A DNA stretch of 38,396 nucleotides from Lichenibacterium minor (GCF_004137685.1 NZ_QYBB01000038.1:1-38396), one strand, 5' to 3'; counted from the first letter of the stretch, positions 1 to 7,225 are shown. Notes: a model not told the origin generated them from the letters alone. Numbers and translations: made by a program.

Positions 1-40
1 GTTCGGCCGTCGAGACGCGAGCGTAGAGGATGGTGGTCAC
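1..40 (-). CDS. Serine recombinase/resolvase, N-terminal 13 codons only (runs off the left edge)
   Basis: Reading leftward from GTG at 40 the translation is VTTILYARVSTAE and then leaves the window. This is the canonical N-terminus of small serine recombinases of the resolvase/invertase family. Arg8 and Ser10 sit in the same positions as the catalytic Arg8 and nucleophile Ser10 of gamma-delta resolvase. An in-frame TAA lies upstream at about 77-79, so the gene must start close to 40. GGAAG lies a few bases before the GTG as a weak ribosome site. The enzyme would cleave both strands at res through a Ser-linked intermediate and resolve cointegrates. The subfamily cannot be judged from 13 residues. 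The res-like site just upstream in the same orientation as in Tn3/gamma-delta supports a resolvase rather than an invertase. Confidence 0.72.
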   Translation of the reverse strand, partial: MTTILYARVSTAE

Positions 41-52
41 GTCGGCTTCCGT

Positions 53-166
53 TTGTCCGCTGGGATGGTGTCCGCATTAAGTGCTGTCCGTTGGGCAAAG
101 TCAACCCATACGGACGCGCTTTTCAGGTCCATCCCGACTGTCCTCAAAGGTATACGCTAACGGACA
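53..166. promoter_or_regulatory. Putative Tn3/gamma-delta-type res site (three resolvase-binding subsites)
   Basis: TGTCCG/CGGACA half-sites fill the space upstream of the resolvase start. Subsite I is 139-166, 28 bp, with TGTCC at one end and GGACA at the other. Its right arm read on the minus strand is TGTCCGTTA, matching the known TGTCYRTTA half-site, and its centre is AT. Subsite II, taken as 83-116, has TGTCCGTTG at 85-93 and ATACGGACG at 108-116. Subsite III is about 53-77 and has TGTCCG at 54 and 69, but in direct rather than inverted order, so it is the weakest. The I-II centre distance is 53 bp and the total is 114 bp, as in gamma-delta res, with subsite III nearest the resolvase gene as expected. 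Confidence 0.6.
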
Positions 167-276
167 CCGTCGCACGTCGACTTGCGTTCACCGGCTAAAG
201 GAGGTGCTTCCTGCAGCGTCAAGCACTTCCAGTCCCTAACTTTGGGAGGTAGTATCCGAGCCGGAGGAGAACGGAC

Positions 277-1260
277 ATGGAGTTGCGTAGTGAGACACAG
301 CTGAATCCGGTTGGCGATGAGGTCCTCGCGCTGACGGCGATTGTACGCCCCATCTTGTCCGGCGTTCTAAATGCGCTGAAGGCTGACGTGGTCAAAGAAG
401 CTGGTGGCCGGGACAATGTGAAGCTCAAGATGCTCCCACGCCTCTATCGACCCGGGGATGGGGATGTCGGCATCTGCTTTGAGTACGCTCTCCATGACGC
501 TATCGCCTCGGGCGACGCCAGAGTAGTCGATAGGCTTGCAGAAGCCCTCAAGCTTTGTCGCATCAAAGCGTCCGACCCAAAGTCCATCCTGTTTGGTATC
601 GAAAAGACAGGGGCGGTACAACTAATAGATAGTGCGAAAGACGTCTTAACGGAAGAGTCGCGAACATTAACAGGCGCTGTAGGTCAACCTCCCAAACTGA
701 AACGCCGTCTTACAACCTTAGCTGCTGCATTTAGGAGGCCGACAACACGACTAGCGTTGCCAACCTCCATACGTGGCCTTTGGAAGGCAGACCTTTTTGT
801 AGGGTCTCTCGATACGCAGCAGTGGGTTGGTACAACCGTGAAGACCAACCCCGCGCAACTCGAAGGGGCAGCAGGATTGCGGATTGGTGTCGTCCCTGCT
901 CGGCAAGGGAAGAGTGATGCGGTGCAAATAGACGAAGGTCGTGGTCTTGTCATTTGCCCCATCCACCATGACGGCGACTTCATGCAACTCTTCTATGAAG
1001 GCTGGCGAGTCGTGCAGGCGTTTCTTTACGCCGACGCAAAACTTCCGAAGGAAGTGGACCTACCACGGCCTGTGGACCGTGAGGTTTGCCGAATGTTGCA
1101 GGAACGGCGCGAGTATCCTACCTCGGATGTCATTGACTCACTAAGAATATTCTCGCAACCCGAGCTTGTTGCGACAACCTCGGAGACGGTCGAAATACAA
1201 ACACTTCGAGGTAGCGGCGACACAGGCACGATTGTTGCGCCACGCTCCCGCTTACTGTGA
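277..1260 (+). CDS. Uncharacterised protein, possible PD-(D/E)XK-like nuclease partner of Mrr
   Basis: A 327-residue cytosolic protein with no signal peptide or membrane segment; I do not recognise a named family. ATG at 277 follows a good GGAGGAG ribosome site. The central part resembles a PD-(D/E)XK fold by pattern only. Glu69 lies in a helix-like stretch (GICFEYALHDAI), Asp172 in a strand (WKADLFVG), and Lys189 in the next strand (WVGTTVKTNP), with Thr187 where an acidic residue is usual. A second conserved-looking block follows at about residues 228-260. The stop overlaps the GTG of the Mrr-type gene by 4 bp, so the two are probably translationally coupled and work together, likely in DNA restriction. 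Codons are less GC-rich than in chromosomal genes, consistent with transfer. It could instead be a sensor or regulator of the nuclease. Confidence 0.6.
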   Translation: MELRSETQLNPVGDEVLALTAIVRPILSGVLNALKADVVKEAGGRDNVKLKMLPRLYRPGDGDVGICFEYALHDAIASGDARVVDRLAEALKLCRIKASDPKSILFGIEKTGAVQLIDSAKDVLTEESRTLTGAVGQPPKLKRRLTTLAAAFRRPTTRLALPTSIRGLWKADLFVGSLDTQQWVGTTVKTNPAQLEGAAGLRIGVVPARQGKSDAVQIDEGRGLVICPIHHDGDFMQLFYEGWRVVQAFLYADAKLPKEVDLPRPVDREVCRMLQERREYPTSDVIDSLRIFSQPELVATTSETVEIQTLRGSGDTGTIVAPRSRLL

Positions 1261-2141
1261 GCCGTTCTTTGACTGTGGCACCCGTGAGTGTCCCCGCCTT
1301 TCACGAGCTTCTTTGGCCCACACTGGCAGCGCTCAAAGCGATGGGTGGGTCTGCATCGAATGAGGAGCTTCTCGCCAAGGTCATCGAACTGGAGCGCATC
1401 AGCGACCCGGTGGCTTCTTTCATCCATACGGATAATCGGCAGACGAAGCTCGGCTACAATCTGGCATGGGCGAAGACGTATTTGAAGCGTGTCGGCGCAA
1501 TCGGGAACAGTGGTCGTGGCGTCTGGGCCATCACCGACGCGGGAGAGCGCTTCACCCAAGCCGAAGCCGCAAAGGTCCCGCAACTCGTCCGCCGGCAGGA
1601 CTACGACCGCAGGCGAGAGCAGAGCGGTGACGAGGAGCCGACAACCGAGGAAGCGGTGGCGGCGAATCAGTCCCCGCCAGAGGAGACGTGGAAGGACCGG
1701 CTCCTTACGGCTCTGCGAGTCATGCAGCCTGACGCCTTCGAGCGGCTCGCCCAACGCATCCTACGCGAGGCTGGGTTCGTGAAGGTCGAGGTGACAGGTC
1801 GAAGCGGCGACGGCGGTATCGATGGCATCGGCGTGCTTCGGGTAAACCTCGTCTCGTTCCAGGTCCTTTTCCAGTGCAAGCGGTATCAGGGCTCAGTCGG
1901 CTCGGGAGCCGTACGCGATTTCCGAGGTGCGATGGTTGGCCGGAGCGACAAGGGACTCATCATCACAACGGGGACGTTCTCGGGCGAGGCCAAGAAGGAG
2001 GCGACACGAGATGGTGCGCCCCCCATCGAGCTCATCGAGGGCGACAGCTTGTGCGACCTCCTGAAGAGCTTGAAGCTAGGCGTCGCGACTGAGATGGTGG
2101 AACGCATCATCGTCGATGCCGAGTGGTTTTCGCGAGTGTGA
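1257..2141 (+). CDS. Mrr-type restriction endonuclease
   Basis: A 294-residue protein with two parts. Residues about 12-105 form a winged-helix, Mrr N-terminal-like domain (LLWPTLAALKAMGG near 18-31, GVWAITDAGERF near 88-99). A charged linker at about 105-145 leads to a C-terminal Mrr_cat PD-(D/E)XK nuclease domain (about 155-270). The catalytic signature is visible: Glu162 in FERLAQ, Asp189 in GDGGIDG, and Gln206/Lys208 in FQCKRY. Known Mrr enzymes cut DNA carrying foreign methylation or are switched on by stress, and need no partner methyltransferase; none is present here. GTG at 1257 overlaps the upstream stop as GTGA. A later GTG at 1275 is an alternative start. The nuclease assignment is secure, but the target is not knowable from sequence. 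Confidence 0.85.
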   Translation: MSRSLTVAPVSVPAFHELLWPTLAALKAMGGSASNEELLAKVIELERISDPVASFIHTDNRQTKLGYNLAWAKTYLKRVGAIGNSGRGVWAITDAGERFTQAEAAKVPQLVRRQDYDRRREQSGDEEPTTEEAVAANQSPPEETWKDRLLTALRVMQPDAFERLAQRILREAGFVKVEVTGRSGDGGIDGIGVLRVNLVSFQVLFQCKRYQGSVGSGAVRDFRGAMVGRSDKGLIITTGTFSGEAKKEATRDGAPPIELIEGDSLCDLLKSLKLGVATEMVERIIVDAEWFSRV

Positions 2142-2540
2142 GCCTCTTCGGCCCGCTCGGCTTGGTTATACAGGCGAACGGGTGCTGCCATCGTTCAATG
2201 GTCACGCCCAGGCGTTCACGCGCCTAGCAACGTCGACCGACCGAACGAGGAGCCACGGCCCAGGCGGCCCTCGTCCCGATATCGGGCAGTAGCGTGCGTG
2301 TGGGACCATGCCGGCGCTGAGGTGCTTCGCGCGCCGCTACCTGGGGCCTCGCGAACTCACGAGCGGTCAATGAGCCGACTTCCTCCCACGCCTGCCGCCG
2401 GACCTCCAAAACCGTCCTCGGCTCGGCTTCGTCTCTGAAGACCCCAGGGTGACCTAGCCGGGACGCATCCGGCATAACTGCGCCGTGGTGGTCGGGGACG
2501 GCCTGGGCCCGCCGAAGGAGATGGCAGAGAACGGATTGAG
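2142..2540. other. Intergenic stretch, no supported gene
   Basis: Frames on both strands are short or look like antisense shadows with proline/arginine-rich translations. I see no tRNA, terminator or repeat that I can defend. It may be remnant DNA of the island. Confidence 0.4.
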
Positions 2541-2795
2541 GTGCTGGTGAGTCCGGCGGGCCTTTGGGCCGTGGTGGACGTGGGAAGGCGTGAGATAGCG
2601 AGCGGTTATCGGGCGGTCCTGAACGGGTGGTTCCAGAGGCGGTCCGGCTACGCCCTGGAAGGCGACCCGCACCTCGAACGGTATGGGACAGCGCCTGGGG
2701 GCGAGGACGTGGTCTCCGTCTCCATGCGCGTGCGGCCTGTCGAGAAGGACGGGACGTGGAATATGGCCGTGGTGGTGCCGAGTTCACGAGGGTGA
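2541..2795 (+). CDS. Small hypothetical protein (84 residues)
   Basis: Codons from GTG 2541 to the TGA ending at 2795 are mostly G/C-ended. They give a balanced soluble protein with alternating strand-like stretches (LWAVVDVGRREIASGYRAV, then DVVSVSMRVRPVEKDG). The same frame is open upstream to about 2478 without ATG, so the start is uncertain or the gene is the remnant of a longer one. I do not recognise a family. It stands alone between the nuclease pair and the polymerase-like gene in the mobile island. It may be an accessory element protein or a non-coding open frame. Confidence 0.35.
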   Translation: MLVSPAGLWAVVDVGRREIASGYRAVLNGWFQRRSGYALEGDPHLERYGTAPGGEDVVSVSMRVRPVEKDGTWNMAVVVPSSRG

Positions 2796-3166
2796 GCGGT
2801 CGGGTTCTCGGGTCATGACGCCGGCAATGAACGGGGAAGCGCGTCGCCTGCGTTCACCGCCCGATAGCCCTGGAAACTCCTGGGGAGGCCGCAGGCGGCT
2901 TTACGAAGTCGCGAGGGCCAAGTGCACGTTCACCTTTTGCCAGCCCAGAGAAGCCGGGTAGAGGCATTGGCAAGGGACGTCCATCATGCGGCCCACGTCA
3001 CCTCAGGCGACTGGCTCCGCCGCTCCACCCCTGAAATCTGTTCCCAGGTACTACAGAACACATAGGGTCCACCCACCAACCAACCACTATGACCACCACC
3101 ATAGACCCTTCAAGGGGTGAACCCCCTACGACATCACAGGGGTTCACCTCCTTCACAGCATCATGG
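2796..3166. other. Intergenic stretch with dyads, no supported gene
   Basis: No convincing coding frame. The segment 3070-3105 is rich in CCACC/CCAAC repeats and contains a CTATG/CATAG inverted pair (3087-3091 and 3100-3104). A stronger 10-bp inverted repeat follows at 3116-3148. These sit just downstream of the polymerase-like gene, which ends at 3167 on the minus strand. Confidence 0.4.
3116..3148 (-). terminator. 10-bp inverted repeat downstream of the polymerase-like gene
   Basis: GGTGAACCCC (3116-3125) and GGGGTTCACC (3139-3148) are perfectly complementary around a 13-base loop, beginning about 19 bases past the minus-strand stop at 3167. There is no T-tract after the stem. It is therefore a candidate factor-dependent or RNA-stabilising hairpin, or a protein-binding dyad of the element. 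Confidence 0.35.
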
Positions 3167-4798
3167 CTACTCGACAACCGGGACCAAGCCACACCTGGAA
3201 ACGTAGTTTGCTTGAAGAAGCTCCTTCGCAACCTGGGCATCTCCAGTTCTAACGAGAAGACTATCGTGCACGCTGAGGCTGGGCGCCGAGTGCTTCCTCA
3301 TCAAATCCATCATGGTTGCCAGCATGGCCTCGCTTTCAATGAACATCAGGTCGGCCCAGCCCATCCCGAGCTTCTTTTTTCCCCAGTCCCCGAGGATGGA
3401 AAACCTTTCGACCATAGCTTCGCGAACGAGCTTGATAGGGTAGTCTGCTTCCAAGTCGCCGCCACCCTTCGTCTCATACTCCTTTACCGTCTCGTCCGGC
3501 CACACACGGTGGTGTCTTTTGGCGCCCAGGGTGGCGACCACCCAGTTCTTCACGGCCCATCGACGGAGGTCCTTGCCGTCCTTCCCACGTTGAGCCGATA
3601 GACCCTTGACTTCGTAGGGGTCGTGCGAGGCTGCATCGAAGGGCCGGTTCTGTGTTCCATGCAGAATCGTGAGGTAGGAAGCCTTCACGTCCATCTCGAC
3701 CACCTCGTCTCCGTCAATCTTCATGGACTGTCGGTCTTCCTTCGACATGCTCTGATATGACGGGTCGCCGTTGGCATAGAGACGCGCACCCTTGTCAAGT
3801 TTGAAATCAGGCTTGTCGGCCAAGTTATAGATGCGCCGATAGCCCCTGAACTGCCCGCCTTCGAGGTTGAAATTGGCGAGGAAGTTGTTCAACTCGCGCA
3901 AGTCCTCGTCCATGGCGTCGATGGCAGGGCGGAGATGGGCCAGGGGTGACTTGGGTGTCACGATGATGGGCTTGCCCCGCACCTCCCGCTTGCCGACCTT
4001 CGTCTTCTCCGCGTGCAGGACGACGGGGGACAGCGGCAGGTCCTGGGCGAAGTGAACGCCAACCTCGGCCGCCCTGACCCCATGTTCCCCTGCGAGCCCC
4101 AGGAGCTTGTCTGTCCCCCGGAAGTGGGATGCCGCACGCTTGCCCTCGGCACTCCCGTCCCCATCGGTCACGACCTCATCGTCGGTGTCGTCGGTATGGT
4201 AGCCCTGTAGGCCGAAGATGCCGCCTTCCTTCATCTCCACAAGCTTCAGGGCGCGAAACCCCTCTCGGACGAACTCGAAGTCCGTACGGGACACGCCGGC
4301 ATGGGCAGGATAGCTGTCGGCTCGGAGAGACCGATAGACCCAACGGCCCGTCTCGGGCTGTCCTGCGGACCTCAAGAGGTCGGCCAGGAAGGCGGCGACG
4401 ACCTTCTTGAACTTGGCCGCTTGTTCGTCGCGACGCTGGTATTTGCGCTTGCCCACTTCCTTCTCGTGGGCGTGAACCAGCGCCAGGACGGTGTCCACCA
4501 GGGCGCGGCCTTCATCGCTGATGGGGGCGTCGGCCAGCCGCGCATAGATCGGCTTGACGATGGGCGGCAGTTCGACGGGTGAGCGGTCCACCTCAGATTG
4601 TGGCTTGACTGTGTCCTGTGAGGGGAGCTTTGAGGTCAAATCAGGGCAGGAAGCCGGTTGCGTCAAGGCGAGATTGTCCTGTCGGTATCGAGAGTTAGGA
4701 TGGAGTCGACACGCCCAGGGCACCTCGGAAACCGAACGGGTGCTTGGGGCCTCGGGGCTGTCGTGGAACGGCAATCGGGGTGGCCGTCCGATGACCAC
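3167..4798 (-). CDS. Polymerase-like protein with family A / T7-type palm motifs
   Basis: 543 residues from GTG 4798. The C-terminal half shows the ordered signature of single-subunit polymerases. Motif A is EMDVKASYLTILHG (368-381, Asp370). A motif-B-like helix is LRRWAVKNWVVATLG (411-425, with the R413-xxx-K417 spacing). Motif C is SLSVHDSLLV (507-516, His511-Asp512). The two carboxylates needed for metal binding are thus present. The conserved Tyr of motif B is not aligned, and I see no exonuclease domain. Residues 1-95 are low in structure, so translation may start further in; no clear ribosome site precedes 4798. It follows the integrase by 39 bp and is probably co-transcribed. The role is not established: it may help replicate or process the excised element. 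Polymerase activity is inference from motifs only. Confidence 0.6.
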   Translation of the reverse strand: MVIGRPPRLPFHDSPEAPSTRSVSEVPWACRLHPNSRYRQDNLALTQPASCPDLTSKLPSQDTVKPQSEVDRSPVELPPIVKPIYARLADAPISDEGRALVDTVLALVHAHEKEVGKRKYQRRDEQAAKFKKVVAAFLADLLRSAGQPETGRWVYRSLRADSYPAHAGVSRTDFEFVREGFRALKLVEMKEGGIFGLQGYHTDDTDDEVVTDGDGSAEGKRAASHFRGTDKLLGLAGEHGVRAAEVGVHFAQDLPLSPVVLHAEKTKVGKREVRGKPIIVTPKSPLAHLRPAIDAMDEDLRELNNFLANFNLEGGQFRGYRRIYNLADKPDFKLDKGARLYANGDPSYQSMSKEDRQSMKIDGDEVVEMDVKASYLTILHGTQNRPFDAASHDPYEVKGLSAQRGKDGKDLRRWAVKNWVVATLGAKRHHRVWPDETVKEYETKGGGDLEADYPIKLVREAMVERFSILGDWGKKKLGMGWADLMFIESEAMLATMMDLMRKHSAPSLSVHDSLLVRTGDAQVAKELLQANYVSRCGLVPVVE

Positions 4799-4837
4799 CT
4801 GCGAGCGGTAAGAGCCGCCAGCGGGCTCCGCAGGGGT

Positions 4838-6274
4838 TCAGGAAGCCGCGTCTGGTGGTGCCACTATCTTGGCCATGTAGGGGGCCAACGTCTCGGGCTT
4901 GTATCCTTCCCCGTACTTTGCCCCCGTGGTCTTCTCGCCCCAACCGCCGATGGCGTCTTGCATGTCCCCAGGAACATGGGCGACCCGGAGCCGGTCCCGC
5001 ATGGCGTGGCGGAAACAGTGGCAGGTTTTGTCCGGCGAGACCCCAGGCAGCGTGCGGAGCCATTTGTTAAAGGCGCCGCTGGCGTGGGTGGCCTTGATTT
5101 CCACGTCAGATGCGTAGCGAGGCCAGAGCCATCCTTTGCCATCCTTGACCTTTCCAGAGGCTTCTAGGGCGCGCTGGGCAGCCCACAGGGCTTCACCGAC
5201 AAGCGGGACGCGGCGAACGCTGTTGGCGTTTTTGAGAGTCCGGACGGTCCCGTGCTCTCGAATGTGGATGAAGGGCGCAGGCGCAGCCATCACCACGTCC
5301 TCGAAACGTAAGCCGACAATCTCTGCCACCCTGGCACCCGTATCGCTGAGAAGGGCGATGATGGACCGGATGTCGTCACCTCTCTCCCGACAAGCCTTGG
5401 CGATGATGCAAAGCTCATCTGACGTGTATGGCACGCGCTTGAGCGTATCTCTGTCCTCGGAGGCAATCTTCACACTGCCGAACGGGTTGCGGATGTCCAG
5501 GAAGTGCTCATCAATGGCGGTCTTGAAGACCGACAGCAGCGGGCTAAGCTGACGCCGAACGGTGTTCGGGTTCTTCCCTTCCGCTAGGAGGTGGTCCCGG
5601 AGGTCAAGGGCATCCTGGCGCGCGTAGGCCTCTAAAGGGAGGTCGCCCCGGAACGCGATGAGAGCAGCAACAGCCCGGGTCGTGTCGGCCTTCAGCTTCG
5701 GTGTCGAGCCCTTGGTGTTGTGCTTCAGATAGAGGTCGCGGGCGTCACTGAGGAGCACCCGGGGCTTGCGTGGGTTCTCCTTGAACAGCCGCTCGGCTTC
5801 ACGGTCCACGGGGTCCATGACAGCGGCCCGGTCGCCCTCGACGCCCTTGTAAGGACCAGCACCATGCTTCACGTCGAGATGATGCGCGAAGGCGTCCCAG
5901 AGGTCAGGGTTGCGAGTGCCCTCATGAGCCATCGCGTCGAAGTAGGCCCCACCCGGCACCATTCCGAGCTTCCGCAGCAAGGCCTCACCGGCGGCCTGCA
6001 CCTCCTCTGTGGTCAGCCCAAGCGCGCTGGCCTCTGGGGACCGGAGGGACCGCCAGAGGGCGTCATCGGTGGCAACCAACCGGGCCAGCTTCTTCCCAGC
6101 CGTGAGGAGGTCGCGGGTCTGGAGGCTGACCATGCGGACCGTCTTGCCCGGGAAATGGGCCGCTACGTCCGTCGGAACCCTCCGCCGGTAGAAGAGGAGG
6201 CCGTCCCTCGGTCGGATGAACAGGTGCTGCATGGTCACGGTCATAGCGCCGTGCCGCAGGATGACAAAAGCCAT
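4838..6274 (-). CDS. Tyrosine recombinase/integrase of the element
   Basis: A 478-residue site-specific recombinase that would insert and excise the island at tRNA-Leu. The N-terminal region (LFYRRRVP) fits the arm-binding domain common in proteobacterial integrases, and a SAM-like core-binding domain spans about 175-265. Catalytic residues by motif: Arg315 in SDTGARVAEIVGLRF, Lys348 in RTLKNANS, His419-x-x-Arg422 in CHCFRHAMRD, Trp445 in GGWGEKT, and nucleophile Tyr454 nine residues later. I chose ATG 6274 because GAGGT precedes it at proper distance. The frame stays open to an ATG at 6322, and 6244 and 6232 are further candidates. The start lies about 95 bp from the tRNA 3' end and the gene reads away from it. 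It is the first gene of a leftward pair with the polymerase-like gene. No excisionase gene is seen. Confidence 0.88.
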   Translation of the reverse strand: MAFVILRHGAMTVTMQHLFIRPRDGLLFYRRRVPTDVAAHFPGKTVRMVSLQTRDLLTAGKKLARLVATDDALWRSLRSPEASALGLTTEEVQAAGEALLRKLGMVPGGAYFDAMAHEGTRNPDLWDAFAHHLDVKHGAGPYKGVEGDRAAVMDPVDREAERLFKENPRKPRVLLSDARDLYLKHNTKGSTPKLKADTTRAVAALIAFRGDLPLEAYARQDALDLRDHLLAEGKNPNTVRRQLSPLLSVFKTAIDEHFLDIRNPFGSVKIASEDRDTLKRVPYTSDELCIIAKACRERGDDIRSIIALLSDTGARVAEIVGLRFEDVVMAAPAPFIHIREHGTVRTLKNANSVRRVPLVGEALWAAQRALEASGKVKDGKGWLWPRYASDVEIKATHASGAFNKWLRTLPGVSPDKTCHCFRHAMRDRLRVAHVPGDMQDAIGGWGEKTTGAKYGEGYKPETLAPYMAKIVAPPDAAS

Positions 6275-6335
6275 CGTGTGTGACCTCGTGTGTAACCACG
6301 GGGACACCGAAAGAACCTGCAAATCAGAGGTAAGT

Positions 6336-6366
6336 GACTGAGAATGCTTGACTTTCGCTCTCAGTC
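6336..6366. repeat. Inverted repeat between tRNA-Leu and integrase
   Basis: GACTGAGA (6336-6343) and TCTCAGTC (6359-6366) are perfectly complementary around a 15-base loop and begin 2 bases past the tRNA 3' end. It could be the tRNA terminator (no T-tract follows), an integrase or accessory-factor binding dyad in the att region, or chance. Confidence 0.35.
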
Positions 6367-6368
6367 CT

Positions 6369-6453
6369 TGGTGCCCCTGGCCGGGATCGAACCAGCACTC
6401 CTTGCGGAACTCGATTTTGAGTCGAGCGCGTCTACCGATTCCGCCACAGGGGC
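6369..6453 (-). tRNA. tRNA-Leu (anticodon CAA)
   Basis: Reading leftward, the acceptor stem GCCCCTG pairs with CAGGGGC and is followed by an encoded CCA at 6371-6369. The anticodon stem is CTCGA/TCGAG with loop CTCAAAA, giving anticodon CAA (reads UUG). A class II long variable arm (TCC GCAA GGA) and T arm GCTGG-TTCGATC-CCGGC are present. At 85 nt it is complete. The 3' half is the likely attachment site of the island to its left, and insertion has left the gene intact. Confidence 0.95.
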
Positions 6454-6486
6454 GTCGCGGGCCGGAGCCCGGGACGGTGGCGGCAC

Positions 6487-6514
6487 GCTACAACGCCGCG
6501 TCCCCGCCGGTCAA
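6487..6514 (-). promoter_or_regulatory. Putative sigma-70 promoter of tRNA-Leu
   Basis: On the minus strand TTGACC (6514-6509) and TGTAGC (6492-6487) are separated by 16 bases and lie about 35 bases upstream of the tRNA 5' end. The -35 is close to consensus and the -10 is weak. Confidence 0.4.
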
Positions 6515-6541
6515 TCCGCGCGGGGCGGCGTCGTCCGCGCC

Positions 6542-7225
6542 TCACCCCATCAGGCTGTCGAACAGGCCCTTGCCGTCCTCGCCACCCGCCAGCGCCTCGA
6601 CGGCATTTTCGGGGTGGGGCATCATGCCGAGCACGTTGAGGCGCTCGGACAGGATGCCGGCGATGTGGTTGCGCGAGCCGTTGGGGCTGGTGCCGTGGGC
6701 CGGGTCGCCTTCCGGGCCGCAGTAGCGGAAGGCCACGCGGCCGGCGCCCTCGAGCCGGGCGATCGTGTCCTCGTCGGCGGCGTAGTTGCCTTCGCCGTGC
6801 GCCACCGGCACCGCGATGACCTGACCCGGGGCATAGGCGCGGGTGAAGGGCGTGTCGGCGCGCTCGACGGACAGGTGCTGGATGCGGCACACGAAGTGGA
6901 GGTCGGCGTTGCGCATCAGCACGCCCGGCAGCAGCCCCGCCTCGCAGGCGACCTGGAAGCCGTTGCAGATGGCGAGGACGCGGCCGCCGCGGGCCGCGTG
7001 GGCCCGCACGGCGTCCATCACGGGCGAGCGCGCCGCGATGGCGCCGCAGCGCAGGTAGTCGCCGTAGGAGAAGCCGCCGGGCAGCACGGCGAGGTCGGTG
7101 CCGTCGGGCAGGCTCGTCTCGGTGTGCCACACGCTCGCCGGCTCGGCGCCGGACGCGAGCCGCAGCGCGCGGGCGACGTCGCGGTCGCGGTTGACGCCGG
7201 GGAAGACGACGATCGCCGCCTTCAC
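6542..7225 (-). CDS. purQ: Phosphoribosylformylglycinamidine synthase, glutaminase subunit
   Basis: A 227-residue class I glutamine amidotransferase. It supplies ammonia to PurL in the fourth step of de novo purine synthesis, acting in the cytosol as part of the PurLQS complex. The N-terminus KAAIVVFPGVNRDRD is typical. The nucleophile is Cys87 in AICNGFQ, and the remaining triad residues are His204 and Glu206 in MMPHPEN. The GTG at 7225 overlaps the purS stop in a GTGA, so the two are translationally coupled. The frame is open further upstream, but homologous sequence begins at this GTG and the length matches the family. The purL partner is not in the window. Confidence 0.95.
   Translation of the reverse strand: MKAAIVVFPGVNRDRDVARALRLASGAEPASVWHTETSLPDGTDLAVLPGGFSYGDYLRCGAIAARSPVMDAVRAHAARGGRVLAICNGFQVACEAGLLPGVLMRNADLHFVCRIQHLSVERADTPFTRAYAPGQVIAVPVAHGEGNYAADEDTIARLEGAGRVAFRYCGPEGDPAHGTSPNGSRNHIAGILSERLNVLGMMPHPENAVEALAGGEDGKGLFDSLMG

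Larger units (their letters stand above)
1..6368. mobile_element. Integrative element inserted at tRNA-Leu (one end visible)
   Basis: The region between the window edge and the 3' end of tRNA-Leu(CAA) carries a tyrosine integrase adjacent to the tRNA, a polymerase-like gene, a nuclease pair and the start of a serine resolvase. None of these are housekeeping genes. An integrase beside an intact tRNA 3' end is the classic layout of tRNA-targeted integrative elements. Base composition shifts: bases 601-660 contain 28 G/C of 60 by hand count, against 41 of 60 at 36001-36060. No second copy of the tRNA 3' end was found in 1-6300, so the other att site should lie left of the window. The resolvase and res site could belong to a separate transposon nested in the island. 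Confidence 0.7.

Noticed and set aside
168..276. Hairpin GTGCTT...AAGCAC upstream of the nuclease pair
   Set aside because: Only a 6-bp stem with an 11-base loop and no T-run; too weak to call.
2224..2787. Minus-strand frame of 187 codons in the island gap
   Set aside because: The translation is Pro/Arg/Ser-rich with no recognisable motif; the plus-strand frame 2541-2795 has better codon pattern.
1..6300. Second attachment repeat of the island
   Set aside because: No repeat of the tRNA-Leu 3' end was found by eye; it is probably outside the window.
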